Below, piece by piece: positions 37,766 to 48,413 of a DNA stretch of 64,000 nt (position 1 is its first letter; every line of letters starts with the position of its first letter). Below the pieces are notes generated by a model. The model was not told the DNA's origin. It saw only the letters and a program-made list of their open reading frames with translations, and ran no database searches. Source of the stretch: Leishmania infantum JPCM5 (Eukaryota > Euglenozoa > Kinetoplastea > Trypanosomatida > Trypanosomatidae); contig NC_009408.2 in the NCBI RefSeq assembly GCF_000002875.2, positions 472,501 through 536,500 of the forward strand, read 5' to 3'. A program made the translations under genes and the position numbers.

Positions 37766-38368
37766 ATGTCAGAGGTGACAGCGTTCTCGGCCTACCAGAC
37801 CCGCTCGACGCTGCTGGTGGAGAGGGAGAGGGCACTGGACGCGCGCCGCACCGCGGTTGCGGAGCTGCGGCAGATGGTCGCCACGCTGACAGCCGAGAAC
37901 CGCACTCGGGAAGAGCAGCTGGTGGCCGAGCGCTCCCGCTTCAGGGAACGCAAGTCAGCCCAAGACGCAAAGGTCTCTACAAAGGAGGCGGAGGCTCGCA
38001 CTCAGCAGAACCGCGTCAGCGTATTAGAGGAGGAGGAGCGGCAGCTCGGCAGCACCATCGCAGAGCGCGTGGAGGAGGTTCGAACGGCCACCGCCGAGGT
38101 GGAGCGACGCCGCGACCTCGAAAAGACTTTGCGCGAAGCGAGGGAGGCACTCAACAAGGCCAAGTTCGCCTTGGAGGAGAACGACGCCAAGGTGATGCGC
38201 CTGGAGACGCGCCTCGCGCGACAGGAACTGGCCACAGATAAGCGTCATGCCCAGCTGGCGGGGCGTGTGCCACAGTACTGGTTTCCTCGGGTGCCGGAGG
38301 CTGACAAGTCCGCCTCGCTGGAGGACACGGCTGGGGAGAGTGTGTACCTTGTGGATGAGCTCGCGTGA
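37766..38368 (+). CDS. Coiled-coil protein of unknown function
   Basis: 200 residues from ATG 37766. Residues about 15-170 form an almost continuous coiled coil rich in Glu, Arg, Ala and Leu (for example LVERERALDARRTAVAELRQ and AEVERRRDLEKTLREAREAL), with no Pro. The last 35 residues leave the helix (GRVPQYWFPRVPEADKS) and end in VYLVDELA, which looks like a short conserved interaction tail. The size and plan suit a cytoskeletal or axonemal accessory protein, but I do not recognise the family. Codon use is typical of the high-GC neighbours, supporting a real gene. Confidence 0.75.
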   Translation: MSEVTAFSAYQTRSTLLVERERALDARRTAVAELRQMVATLTAENRTREEQLVAERSRFRERKSAQDAKVSTKEAEARTQQNRVSVLEEEERQLGSTIAERVEEVRTATAEVERRRDLEKTLREAREALNKAKFALEENDAKVMRLETRLARQELATDKRHAQLAGRVPQYWFPRVPEADKSASLEDTAGESVYLVDELA

Positions 38369-40393
38369 GTTGATAGATGCATGGAAGTCACCAACACCAC
38401 TACCTTCCCCCGCTTCCCTTCCCCTTGGTAGGTGCGGTGTTGGCATTGCACCGTACTTCTCGTTTTTTTATGTGTTTTCTCTGTTAGATGCATCACTTCT
38501 CGTCGTTTCTGTTTTACGTGCGCTCAGCTGTTCTCCCCCCGCCCCGCCTCTCTCCACAGCTTTATTGCCCTTCGCTTTTTTCAACAGCTGTCTCTACGTG
38601 TGCGGGATGTGTTTCTGTGGGGTCCTGCTGGGAAGGGCAGAGGATGGATACGGGGCCCATCAGTGACAACGCTCCGTCGTCTTCCCCCTGTCCCTCTCTC
38701 TCTCCGCTTGTGCTTTCTTGACAGTCGACACACCCGTACTTCTGGCGCTAAACGCTGACGACCACTCAACAGCAAAGACACAACGCATCGTCGCTCCCAC
38801 GCGCGGTGACACACCGGCAGAGCCTTCCGCTGTCTCTGCCAGAGCCATCGTGGCAACACGTGTGCGCATTCGTTACCCAGTCGCCGCATCGCGGCGAGGC
38901 TTTCTCACACGGATGTGTCTGCGCTGCTGACGTGTAGACATGCGTCATCGTGTGAGTTGGGATGCGGGCGTAGGCGAACGGAGAACTGAGGTGTGGGTCT
39001 CGTCCTACCGGCGCCTTACTCTCTGCCACACCATTCAATGGAAGCATGCCTCCTCTCCCTCCTCGCTCCCCGGCACCGTGTACATCGTTTCCCTCCTCCC
39101 ACTCTCGCCTGCTGCTGTTCTCCAACTCCGTCGCATCATCGTCATCTCCACCCTTTGTCTTTTGCGCGTGCGCGCGCACGCTTAATGATTCCATGTCCAC
39201 GGACGCGGTTCACTAGAGACACACACGCACTCCTCCATTGCCAGCCCTCTTTTCGCTCTCCTTCTGCTATTCTTTCTTCCCCTCTCTCTATCCTCTCCTT
39301 TCTTTGGCTTTGCCCTCGCCGTCCCGCAGCGTGTGTGTGCCTGTGCGTCTAAAAGGGCGTGCACCTGCTGTGCTGTGTGTGCTGCTTTGGGCGCTCACAC
39401 AAGAAGGGGGTGGGGCGCACCTTTTCCCTTCCCTCTTCTCTGGTGGCGTTTGGTTTCCTCTCTCACTCTCGTGCTTTTTATTTTGTGTTTAGTGTGTGGA
39501 GCCCCTACACCACCTTCCCATCCACAGACGCAAGAGCGATACACCCCAAGGCACCGACGTCGTGTGGCACCGCTCCCTCTCTTCCCCCCTCCTCCTCCGT
39601 AGCAGATCTGCTTTTTTGCTTTTTTTTTTCGCTTCCAAGAGGGTGAGGTCAGACTATCGCTGCGTCATCGCCGTACGTCGTGCCGATTGCTAACTTTTAT
39701 TCCCTCACGTTTGAGCCCCCCTTCTACACACGCACGGCGTGCCGCCATTCTTGCCTGTCTGCATCATCTCTGCTCATAGCCCTTTTCTGCTTTTTCTTTT
39801 TCGTGCCTCCCCCTCTGCTGCGCACGCGGGCCTAACCGTGAGCTCACGCAAACGCGCGCGCGCGCTCTCCTGCTGCTGTTCACTTGGACGTCTCTAAAGT
39901 TGGTGCTGCCGTTTTTTTTTCTTTGTATCCTCTCCTCTCTTCTTGTACTCGCCATCGCTTCCTTTGTGTTTCGTCTTCCCCGTCTTCTCGCTCATTCACT
40001 CGCATAACCGCCACCACCACCATCATCATCATTGGTCTCTCCTTCTCCCTCTTGTTGATTGTTTCATCTCGTTTTCTTGTGCCTTCGTTTCGCGTTGTTT
40101 GACCCTCTCTTGTATCCGGACCTTCGCCGCCTCCCTTCGCGCTCTCTCTCTTCCACCCTTTACACACACACACACACACACACCTACGTACCCCGTGACG
40201 CGGAAGGCACCATTCCGGTGAGCCAACGGTCTCCACGCTTCTTCCAGCTTCCGTTGACATTGCCGTGTGCTGCCTCCCCCTCTCTCTTCTGCCTCAGCTC
40301 TGTGGCGGACACTCCACCGTTGCTCCTTCGGCTCCTGCCGCCTTGCTCTTGTCCTCCACTTCGTGTTGCCCGTTCTCCCAACACTTCCGAGCC
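38369..40393. other. Long pyrimidine-rich intergenic spacer
   Basis: 2.0 kb of CT-rich sequence with a CA run at about 40163-40182. The frame of the next gene stays open upstream to 40265 only through a GTG codon; its first ATG is 40394. No gene seen. Confidence 0.6.
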
Positions 40394-43261
40394 ATGCCGC
40401 GGCGTCACAGCCTTACAGCTACCGCGGCAGCTGCAGCTGCTGTGCTGTGGCCCCTCGCAGTGGTGTGCTGGCTTGGCTGGGTCCCTGCCACCTCGGCGGC
40501 GTGGCCCGGGACATTCCAATCAGCGCAGCAAGACCTGAGGGTGGCGACGACGCCGTACGACACTGAGGTGCAGGACCTCTTGGCACCTGCCCTCGCTATG
40601 GGGCTGGGCCCCATGGGTGGCAGCGTCTATGTGAGCCCGAGCTCGAGCACGAACGCTTCTGCATTGTTCGTCTGTGCGCGAGCAGACGTGGAATCCATGC
40701 TTGCGCCTGTCACGGTGACCACCTTCGACGCGCTCTTCCACTCGATGACCGACGTCTCGGGGCAACTGGACGTGAATCATGGCTGCTACATGGCGAACAC
40801 TCAGGACAGCGTGCCTCAGTGTGTGGCGGCACTGACGTCCACTGCGGCAGACTGCGGCGGTTTCGCAGAGGATGCCGTGGGGCCGCACTTGCGCGATGCT
40901 GCATCGACAGATGACCGCCGCTCTACCTCCTCGCCCGCTTTGCCCGGTGTTGTGCCGTCCAGTGCCGCGATGCTCGCCGCCTACGTTCGTGATTGGGGGC
41001 AGCAGCGACTCAAGCTGGAGCGCTCCCTGCGGCGCACCCGCGAGGCGACGGCCGCTTTTGCCCGCGTGCACGCACTTGTACACAGCGCTGCAACAGTGCC
41101 ATCTAGCAAGGAGGAGGCACGGCTGCTGCGCGCTCGAGCAACGGCGCGGGTGGCGGAAATAGCCTCCGCCGCGTACGACCGAGTAATGGATAAGTACTAC
41201 ATCTTCAACACGTGGTTAGGGCCATCCCTCGGGATCGTGATGGGAGGCAGCAGCGACGGCAGCAGCAGTGGCGACGGAAGGGGGCCACATAGTGCCGTTG
41301 GCCCCGACGTTGCGGAGTGCTCTGTCGATACATACGTGCGTCTGCTGCTGTGGGGCAATGAGTCCTTGTCGGCGGTGCTGCTGGAACTCATGGGCACAAC
41401 ACTGAAGACAGCAGATTTGGTGCGCGCTAAGGTGTTGCAACCAGCCGTGCGGGGCCTGGAGTGTGTGCAGGTGCTGACAGCATTGGCCGTGATGGTGCTG
41501 GAGGATGAGCCCGTGCGCACGGTTGCGGCAATGCTGGCCACGGGCACCTTGAAAAACACGTCTGTATGGTCCCTTGATGAGTTTGCACTGTTGGCGCCTG
41601 GCTACAACAGCGACCTACGGCAGCTCCAGCTCTGGAGCCTCGCCTACGCGTTCGTCACCGTCGCGCACCCGGCAGTGGCGCACGACCTCGTAGGCGGCAC
41701 CGACGTTGCCGCGTGCATGCACCGCGCCGGACTCGTTGTGCCAGACAGCATCACCGGCACGGTGCCTCCGTCTATCTACTGGTGTCTCTACAACACGTCA
41801 ATGAGCGAGATGACGCCAAGCGCTGTACGCCAGCGTTCCCTTGCCACCCGTGAAAGCAGCGCTGCCGCTCCGAATGGGCAGTGTCTGTGGGGACTAAGCG
41901 TGTGGGATGGACTGTGTGGCGGTGCGGCGTTCGACCCCGCTCGATGCAGAGACTGCCCTCCCGGCTCCGTCGGGGACGGCGAGGGTCACTGCGTGTGCGG
42001 TGATGCCAGCACGATGTATGCGACGCTGACGGGCGGTTGTGTGGCAAAGGGGCCCGCCCACGACACCCCGGGTGTTCGCGTGATACACACAGGCAGCAAC
42101 AACATCGTTCCTCTGTCCGGCGACAACGCAGCTGTCGCGCTCCTCTCCGTGCAACTGCCCCAAACGGCAGCCCTGTTTGACCCCAGCGCGTATCTGCGCG
42201 TGGATGTCGTGTGTAACGACAGCGGCCGTGGCGGTGGCGGGACGCGGTTTGTGGCAACGCCGTCAGGTGATCGGAAGGCTTCGTGTGCCTCTGTCGTGGA
42301 GTATGAGCGGCGGCAGGAGCGCACCGGCGTGGCGCACACCTTTGGCAGCGGCACTCAGCGCTTCGTTACGTACGCTGAGAACTTGGCCATCTCGGTGACG
42401 GGCACCGCCGCCTTCTACGGCGAGACGTGCAGTGTGACCGTCACCGTGGACAGCACGCTGCATCGCGCCTCGCGGTCCGTGACGGCCGGCACGTGGACTT
42501 TTGTGCCGGGCGCGACGCCGCTGCATCTGACGGCGTACAGCCATGCAAGCGGCTCAACCTCTTCAGAGGCTGCCAGCGCAGATATGCTCCCGCGGTGTGT
42601 GGACATTCTTGCAGCGTTTTCTGGGCTTGCTGCGTCCAGCGCAGTGCACGTGGGTGTGTGCCGCGCGTCTGGTGAGCAGCTGGGGGTGTTTGTGGCTCCT
42701 GGGAGATACAGCCTCTTCGGATTATCCACGCAGCAGGTCGCCGGTGCCCGCGTGCGTCGCAGCGCTGGTGCCGCTCAGGACGCCGCCTTCACCTCGACGG
42801 TGCAGTCCTTGGCAGCGCGGACCGGCATGGAGGTGATTCTGGAGGGCAGCGGAGGCGCCGCTGCGGCTGTGTTGTGGTCTGCCACGCTGCAGTCTTGCGT
42901 GACACCGCTGGCCGTGAACGCCTGGCGCTCCGGCTGGTACGCGAACATCAGCGTCGACAAGCTGCGACTTGCCCGCTCGCTGCGGGTGAGACTCGTGGAC
43001 ACGTCGGAAACCTTCGCGTTTTCTCCCGTGGAGGAGGTGGTGCCGCTCCACTACGAAGACGGCGAGGGCAGTGACAGCAGTGACAGTTCAGGCGGCGGCG
43101 GTGGCGGCTCCGCCTCGATCGCTGACGAGCAGTACGGCTTCGGGTACGTGGCCGCCATCGTCATTGCCTCGGTGGCTCTCGCTGCACTGCTGGTGCTGCT
43201 GGGCTCATTGGTCTACTTGCTGCTAATCACAGATGCGTGGCCGAAGCAGCTCTTGGTATGA
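40394..43261 (+). CDS. Type I membrane protein with large ectodomain, unknown function
   Basis: 955 residues from ATG 40394. The N-terminus has a basic start (MPRRHS), a hydrophobic core rich in Ala, Val, Leu and Trp, and a likely cleavage after TSA near residue 36: a signal peptide. The ectodomain holds many Cys residues and potential N-glycosylation sites (for example NAS, NTS, NKT-like NVT). About residues 513-552 form a Cys-rich EGF-like patch (CRDCPPGSVG, then HCVCGD). Near the C-terminus a Gly/Ser run precedes one hydrophobic segment (about 917-945, AAIVIASVALAALLVLL) and a tail of about ten residues. I see no HExxH, leucine-rich repeats or other known surface-antigen signature. It is likely on the secretory or surface membrane; function unknown. 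Confidence 0.8.
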   Translation: MPRRHSLTATAAAAAAVLWPLAVVCWLGWVPATSAAWPGTFQSAQQDLRVATTPYDTEVQDLLAPALAMGLGPMGGSVYVSPSSSTNASALFVCARADVESMLAPVTVTTFDALFHSMTDVSGQLDVNHGCYMANTQDSVPQCVAALTSTAADCGGFAEDAVGPHLRDAASTDDRRSTSSPALPGVVPSSAAMLAAYVRDWGQQRLKLERSLRRTREATAAFARVHALVHSAATVPSSKEEARLLRARATARVAEIASAAYDRVMDKYYIFNTWLGPSLGIVMGGSSDGSSSGDGRGPHSAVGPDVAECSVDTYVRLLLWGNESLSAVLLELMGTTLKTADLVRAKVLQPAVRGLECVQVLTALAVMVLEDEPVRTVAAMLATGTLKNTSVWSLDEFALLAPGYNSDLRQLQLWSLAYAFVTVAHPAVAHDLVGGTDVAACMHRAGLVVPDSITGTVPPSIYWCLYNTSMSEMTPSAVRQRSLATRESSAAAPNGQCLWGLSVWDGLCGGAAFDPARCRDCPPGSVGDGEGHCVCGDASTMYATLTGGCVAKGPAHDTPGVRVIHTGSNNIVPLSGDNAAVALLSVQLPQTAALFDPSAYLRVDVVCNDSGRGGGGTRFVATPSGDRKASCASVVEYERRQERTGVAHTFGSGTQRFVTYAENLAISVTGTAAFYGETCSVTVTVDSTLHRASRSVTAGTWTFVPGATPLHLTAYSHASGSTSSEAASADMLPRCVDILAAFSGLAASSAVHVGVCRASGEQLGVFVAPGRYSLFGLSTQQVAGARVRRSAGAAQDAAFTSTVQSLAARTGMEVILEGSGGAAAAVLWSATLQSCVTPLAVNAWRSGWYANISVDKLRLARSLRVRLVDTSETFAFSPVEEVVPLHYEDGEGSDSSDSSGGGGGGSASIADEQYGFGYVAAIVIASVALAALLVLLGSLVYLLLITDAWPKQLLV

Positions 43262-44303
43262 AGCACCGACGCCGCCCGTGACGTTTTAGGGTTTTCGCAC
43301 CTCGCTTTTCGCCCGCATCACTCCCCCCCCATCTCCCTTCATTCTTCCTCTCCCTCTCTGGCGGTCTGTGCGTCAAGTGCCGCCTGGACTCTCTACGCAA
43401 GTGCACGTGCGCACGTGTGCACGCTTGTGTGTGTGCGCGCGCGCCCACATGCGGAGGCTTTCGCCTTAAATAACTCTTGTGCCTTTCCGGTTCCCAGCGA
43501 TGCACGCGGCATACGAAGAAGAAACGTTCCTCAAAGCACCGCGCATGCCATGACGCCAAGGTCAAGCCTAGCCCCCGTGTGGCGCGCCTCGTCCGCTGCC
43601 ATCAGCGCTGCCCCTGCTGCCCCCCCCCCACCACGCGACGAAATGCCCAAAACCGGCATGAGACGTGGATGACGTGAGGTGGGGGCCCGCACAGAAAGCG
43701 AGCAGGTGAGTGAGATGAGGCGAGAAAGAGAAGGAGCAGCTGCTACCCGCGACTGCACATGCGAGGTTGCACATACGTGTATGCACATATGCATATAACC
43801 CCCCTCTCTCTCTTTCTTTCGGTGCCAACACGGTCGTATGCGCGAACACGACGAATGCGGATGTCGCCCCCTTCCCCTCCCCCAACTTGTTCACCTCTCT
43901 GGCTCTTGCACACACACACACATACACATATGTATACATACATACATGCGTGTATACATATATATATATATATACATTTATATATACACAGGCATGCAAA
44001 GGGTGGCGTGTACACACCCACTGACCCGCACAGAGACAGACACAGACCGGTGGCGCATGTCGTAGCACGAGTATAGAAGACCAAGCCCAAAAGAAAACAA
44101 AACGCTCTGCGTAGACGAACCACATTCAGTTCCTGTGGCGCCCCCGGACGCGGCAAGCAGAGAGGGTGAGCGGATCCATCAACTCGCCCACTCGCTAGCC
44201 CACAGACACATGCGTATAGGTAAACAGACAGACACCGACACCGGTGAAACCCATACACGGGCGCGAAGGGGCTCAGACAAACAAACACAGCAACAGAAAA
44301 TAA
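43262..44303. other. Intergenic spacer with AT/CA microsatellites
   Basis: Contains a GT/GC run at 43425-43445, CA run at 43911-43925 and an alternating TA-rich block at 43920-43990 that could form cruciform or Z-like DNA. Frames here are low-complexity. No gene seen. Confidence 0.6.
43920..43990. repeat. Compound CA/TA microsatellite block
   Basis: About 70 bases of alternating purine-pyrimidine sequence made of CA, TA and GTATACATA-type units, including an uninterrupted TA run at about 43957-43974. Confidence 0.8.
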
Positions 44304-47300
44304 ATGGGTAGTATTCACAAACTCACCGACGACGTGATCAACCGTATCGCAGCCGGTGAGGTGGTGCAGCGACCCAGCGCGGCCCTAAAGGAGCTGCTGG
44401 AGAACGCGATCGATGCGGGGTGCAGCCGTGTGCAGGTCGTGGCGGCGGAGGGTGGGCTCGAGGTTCTGCAGGTGTGCGACGACGGGAGTGGCATTCACAA
44501 GGAAGACCTGCCGCTGCTCTGCGAGCGCTATGCGACGAGTAAGTTGCAGACTTTCGAGGATCTGCACCGGGTCACCTCCTTCGGCTTCCGCGGCGAGGCT
44601 CTCGCGTCTATATCGTACGTGTCACGAGTGACAGTGACCACACGTCGCCGCCAAGCGTGCGACAAGAGCGGCGATAGCGCGTCCGGAGCAGGCTCGTGCT
44701 CATCGTCCACTGCTGGAGCAGCGGTCGCGTGGCGCTGCCAGTATCTAAATGGAGCCCTCCTCGAGGACCCGCAGCCGTGCGCCGGCAACCCCGGCACCAC
44801 AGTCCGCGTGGAGAAACTGTTCTACAACGTCCTCGTGCGGCGACGCTCGCTTCGTGCCTCGGAGGAGTGGGGGCGCATCGTGGATGTCGTGTCGCGCTAC
44901 GCTCTCGCCTTCCCCGCGATCGGGTTCACCTGCTACCGCGACAGGGCCTACAGCGGTGCCTCTGGCGGGGGCGGGTCTTCGACGGGCTCTCTGAGCCGGC
45001 TGGGAGGCGGCGGTAACGGCAGCAACTCAGCCGGTGCCCCCGCCCACCCGGGTGGTTCCGCTGCTGGCGGCCTCTGCTTCCCACCTCGGTCCAACACACG
45101 GCAGAACATACGACTTTCGCACGGCACCCAGCTCGCCTCACACCTGCGCCTCGTGTACGCGTACAACGTGGAGACGGCGGCGACGCTGCCATGCGGTGCA
45201 GAACCCGATGCAGGCCCCGAATCCCTCGCGTCGGAGGTGGAGGCGGAGGATGACGCGCTCAGCGCAGACGACGAGCCGGGGCAGGTGCGGGCGTCATCAT
45301 CTGCATCCTCGTCCGCCAAGGCGTTGCCGTCGACGTTGTCTACGGCGTCCAGACAAAGTGCTGCCCGGGAGGCGCGTGTGTTTGCGCTGATGGAGCAGCG
45401 TGCGCGGCGCGTGCGGGCGACTAGCGGCCCAGCCGGCGAGGGCCTCTTCACTCTCGTTGGCTACACAAGTGACCCCACGCTGGCCCAGCGCAAGCAGTAC
45501 TTATGCGTCTTTATTAACCAGCGTCTTGTCGAGAGCGCCGCAATACGCAAGGCGATTGACGCCGTCTACAGCGGTGTCCTCACCGGTGGCCACCGCCCCT
45601 TCACCGTGCTTCTTCTCTCCGTCCCTACGGACCGGGTGGACGTGAACGTGCACCCGACCAAGAAGGAGGTGTGTCTCTTGGATGAGGAGCTGATCGTGTC
45701 GCGGGTGGCGGAGGTGTGTCGCGGGGCTGTGCTCGAAGCAGCAGCCGCTCGGCAGATGGACATGCTGAAGATGCGCCACACCGCTGCCCTAGTACTGAGG
45801 CAGCAGTTGCCGAGCGCCGACGGTGTCGGTGCTGCAGACAACAGCGCGACAGCGGAGCTGAGTGGGAGCAGTAGCGAGCACATACTGGAGAAGCTGCGGG
45901 AGCAGCATCAGCGTGGTGCCCCGCTCGCCTCACCTCTCACGTCGTCACCCCTCGCATCCACGGCAGCCGTGGCGCCGGCGGGAGCAGGGGTTGGCGGCGT
46001 AGGACCGAACGTCGTGGTGGCGCCGTGCACGAAGGTCCGTGTTGAGCCACAGAGGGGGGCACTAGACAAGTACTTCTCCCAGCGACTCGCTGCAGCTGCC
46101 GCGCCGGCGGCCACTGTGTTGGCACCTACCTCCTCTCCGCCCTCCTCGTCATCGTTGCGCACCGCACAAGAGACACTGTCACGGGAATCCGTGCCTACCC
46201 AGCTCCGCGCAGAGGCGGAGGAGCCGCTGAAGGATGCGGATAGGCGGCAGGTGTCAGCGAGCCAGCGCGCAAAGAAAGGAGACTCTGCCAACGGTGCGTC
46301 TCAGGCAACTGCCGCTTACGAAGCACCGTCGTGGGAGGCGGTTATGGCCTCCCTGCACGGGCAACGTGCGCCTGCCACCAGCACCACCACTACCGCCGCC
46401 GACGATGACAGCCATGGCTTCCCTTTCGCGTCTCCTTCGCGGAAAGAGATCTGCAGCGGCGAGAGGAACGACATGGCAACACACGCAGTCCAGACCTCCC
46501 GCGAGGCAGTAGACAAAGGCGGCGAGGGCAATGCTGGCGTTGCTGTTCCAGATGTACTGCAGATCACGAGGGAGCGCACAGTCAACAGGGGCGCCGGCGA
46601 GGCGGACTCTGCGAAGGTACGCGCCGCGCTACTTGATGAGGAAAACGCAGACGGCTGCGACAACGACGAAGACGAGGATGACGGCATGCGCGAATTCAAG
46701 CGTCATCGGCGCGAGGTGCATGAGCGAGCGCAGTTGCTGCAACGGGTCGCCGGTGGAGCTGCCGCTGCTGCAGCGATGGACAAGGCTGCAGTGGGGCACG
46801 ACGCGAGCTTCGCGGCGATTCTCTCTCCAAGTGATCACGTGCGCCCGCCGTCAGCAGCAGAGATGGAGAAAGCGCAGCTGGCCGTGGCGCACATGGGCGC
46901 AGTTGTTCGAGCTGCGGACATGCTGCGAGGCGAAGCTGCCGCCGCAGACGCCTCGCACTTTGCGTACACGGTCGTCTCTTGCGAAGACAGCAACATGGAC
47001 GAAGGGAAGAGCCAGGCAGACGCCTCCACAAACGGTGCCCCAGCTGGTGTGACGGCGTCGCTGGTGGACGTCGCCGAGGTGCCTGCGCCAGCGCTGCTAT
47101 CGAGTGTGTCCATGATCGTGGACCGCCTTCTCGCTGACGCCAGCCCGACGGCGGATAACCTCGTCGATCAGCTCTCATTTGTTGGCACTGTGGACTCGCG
47201 TGCCTTTCTGGCGCAGGCGGGGACCACGCTGTTATGGTGCGACACCATGGCGCTGGCGCGACACGCCGTCTTCCAGCGTATCTTTCTTCGCTGGTGTCAG

Positions 47301-48413
47301 CCTGCGCTGCCGGCACCGCCGGTCCTTGCATTCGCCACACCGGTTCGACTGGCGGATCTACTGCTGCTCGCCTTGGCTTACGACGGGCCGCACCTGCAGC
47401 CACCCTCAGCAACGCTGTTGGCGGTTTTGGATGAGTGTGCGAAGAAGCGGCGGCAGCAGCAGGCAGTCGTGGCTGAAGGTGGCGCGGCTCAGCTAGCCAC
47501 GAGTTCTCTGACAACGGATGCGGTTCGGCAGATGGGCGGTGCGACTGCGCGCGCGTGGCGAGAGGTACTGTTTACCGCTGACATGGAGAGCAAAACCCTG
47601 AGCCCCAATGACCTGCACACCGAAAGCGGCGCTGGCGGCGTCTTTGCTGCCTCGGAGTCAGTGCTACCACAACCCGAGAGTGCCACGATGCGCTACGTGC
47701 GGCGGCTGGTGCGCCGTCTTTGTCGCTGGCGGGGGTTGCTGAAGGAGTACTTCTACATTGACATCACCGCCGACGGGCTGCTCGTTGGGCTGCCCTACGG
47801 ACTGAACCGGCACTGGCCACCGAGGATGCGGGCTGTGCCTGTGATGGTGTGGCTTTTGGCGGAGGCGGTGCCGTACCCCAGTGCTGCAGCTCCGTCTTCC
47901 TCTACAATGAGCGGTGCAACTGATCAGACGGGCCCAACAGGTGCCCCATGGCAGAGCAACGAAGGCCGAGGTGCAGAGGAGGTTGTCGCGTGCGTTGCTA
48001 CGCCCACATCACCGGCAACCTCGCTGGCGCCGACCCAAACAGAGGCGACGCCCACCACGATGCCGCAGCCCACCGCCATGGGGGCAGAGGCAGACGGGGT
48101 TGCGCAGGAGGTAGCGTGCTTTACGGCGGTGGCGCGGCACATTGCGGAGACGCTGTACGGGCTTCCACCACCACCTCCCAGCACACCGTCTACCTCTGCA
48201 GAAGGCCCTGATACTGCTACAGCTGACGTGGCCGCAGGGGCGACCGACACGGCGTCTGTGGCGCTTTGGCGAGAGGAGCTTGTACAACACGGGCTCCTCC
48301 CGTGCTTGAAGAACCCCCAGCTCTGCCGTCTACCGGACCAGTGCTTGCGGGATGGCACGATCCAGTCGTTGGTCTCCGTGGAGTCCCTCTACAAGGTGTT
48401 TGAGCGCTGCTGA
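44304..48413 (+). CDS. MLH1: DNA mismatch repair protein MLH1 (MutL homologue), unusually long
   Basis: 1369 residues from a true ATG. The N-terminal GHKL ATPase is intact: RIAAGEVVQRP at 14-24, catalytic Glu33 in ENAIDAG, DDGSGI near 60, and GFRGEAL near 97-103, then DVNVHPTKKEV near 447. The C-terminus ends KVFERC, the terminal motif conserved in MLH1 and used in the MutL-alpha endonuclease site; this separates it from PMS1/PMS2. MLH1 pairs with PMS1 to nick and direct repair after MutS recognition. The human protein has about 756 residues. The extra length lies in Gly/Ser and acidic inserts inside the ATPase region (about 215-265 and 300-375) and a disordered linker of over 400 residues before the C-terminal domain at about 955. 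Confidence 0.93.
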   Translation: MGSIHKLTDDVINRIAAGEVVQRPSAALKELLENAIDAGCSRVQVVAAEGGLEVLQVCDDGSGIHKEDLPLLCERYATSKLQTFEDLHRVTSFGFRGEALASISYVSRVTVTTRRRQACDKSGDSASGAGSCSSSTAGAAVAWRCQYLNGALLEDPQPCAGNPGTTVRVEKLFYNVLVRRRSLRASEEWGRIVDVVSRYALAFPAIGFTCYRDRAYSGASGGGGSSTGSLSRLGGGGNGSNSAGAPAHPGGSAAGGLCFPPRSNTRQNIRLSHGTQLASHLRLVYAYNVETAATLPCGAEPDAGPESLASEVEAEDDALSADDEPGQVRASSSASSSAKALPSTLSTASRQSAAREARVFALMEQRARRVRATSGPAGEGLFTLVGYTSDPTLAQRKQYLCVFINQRLVESAAIRKAIDAVYSGVLTGGHRPFTVLLLSVPTDRVDVNVHPTKKEVCLLDEELIVSRVAEVCRGAVLEAAAARQMDMLKMRHTAALVLRQQLPSADGVGAADNSATAELSGSSSEHILEKLREQHQRGAPLASPLTSSPLASTAAVAPAGAGVGGVGPNVVVAPCTKVRVEPQRGALDKYFSQRLAAAAAPAATVLAPTSSPPSSSSLRTAQETLSRESVPTQLRAEAEEPLKDADRRQVSASQRAKKGDSANGASQATAAYEAPSWEAVMASLHGQRAPATSTTTTAADDDSHGFPFASPSRKEICSGERNDMATHAVQTSREAVDKGGEGNAGVAVPDVLQITRERTVNRGAGEADSAKVRAALLDEENADGCDNDEDEDDGMREFKRHRREVHERAQLLQRVAGGAAAAAAMDKAAVGHDASFAAILSPSDHVRPPSAAEMEKAQLAVAHMGAVVRAADMLRGEAAAADASHFAYTVVSCEDSNMDEGKSQADASTNGAPAGVTASLVDVAEVPAPALLSSVSMIVDRLLADASPTADNLVDQLSFVGTVDSRAFLAQAGTTLLWCDTMALARHAVFQRIFLRWCQPALPAPPVLAFATPVRLADLLLLALAYDGPHLQPPSATLLAVLDECAKKRRQQQAVVAEGGAAQLATSSLTTDAVRQMGGATARAWREVLFTADMESKTLSPNDLHTESGAGGVFAASESVLPQPESATMRYVRRLVRRLCRWRGLLKEYFYIDITADGLLVGLPYGLNRHWPPRMRAVPVMVWLLAEAVPYPSAAAPSSSTMSGATDQTGPTGAPWQSNEGRGAEEVVACVATPTSPATSLAPTQTEATPTTMPQPTAMGAEADGVAQEVACFTAVARHIAETLYGLPPPPPSTPSTSAEGPDTATADVAAGATDTASVALWREELVQHGLLPCLKNPQLCRLPDQCLRDGTIQSLVSVESLYKVFERC

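Noticed and set aside
46696..47514. 272-codon minus-strand frame inside MLH1
   Set aside because: Shadow frame of a well-supported gene in GC-rich DNA; Arg/Pro/Ala-rich with no domain.
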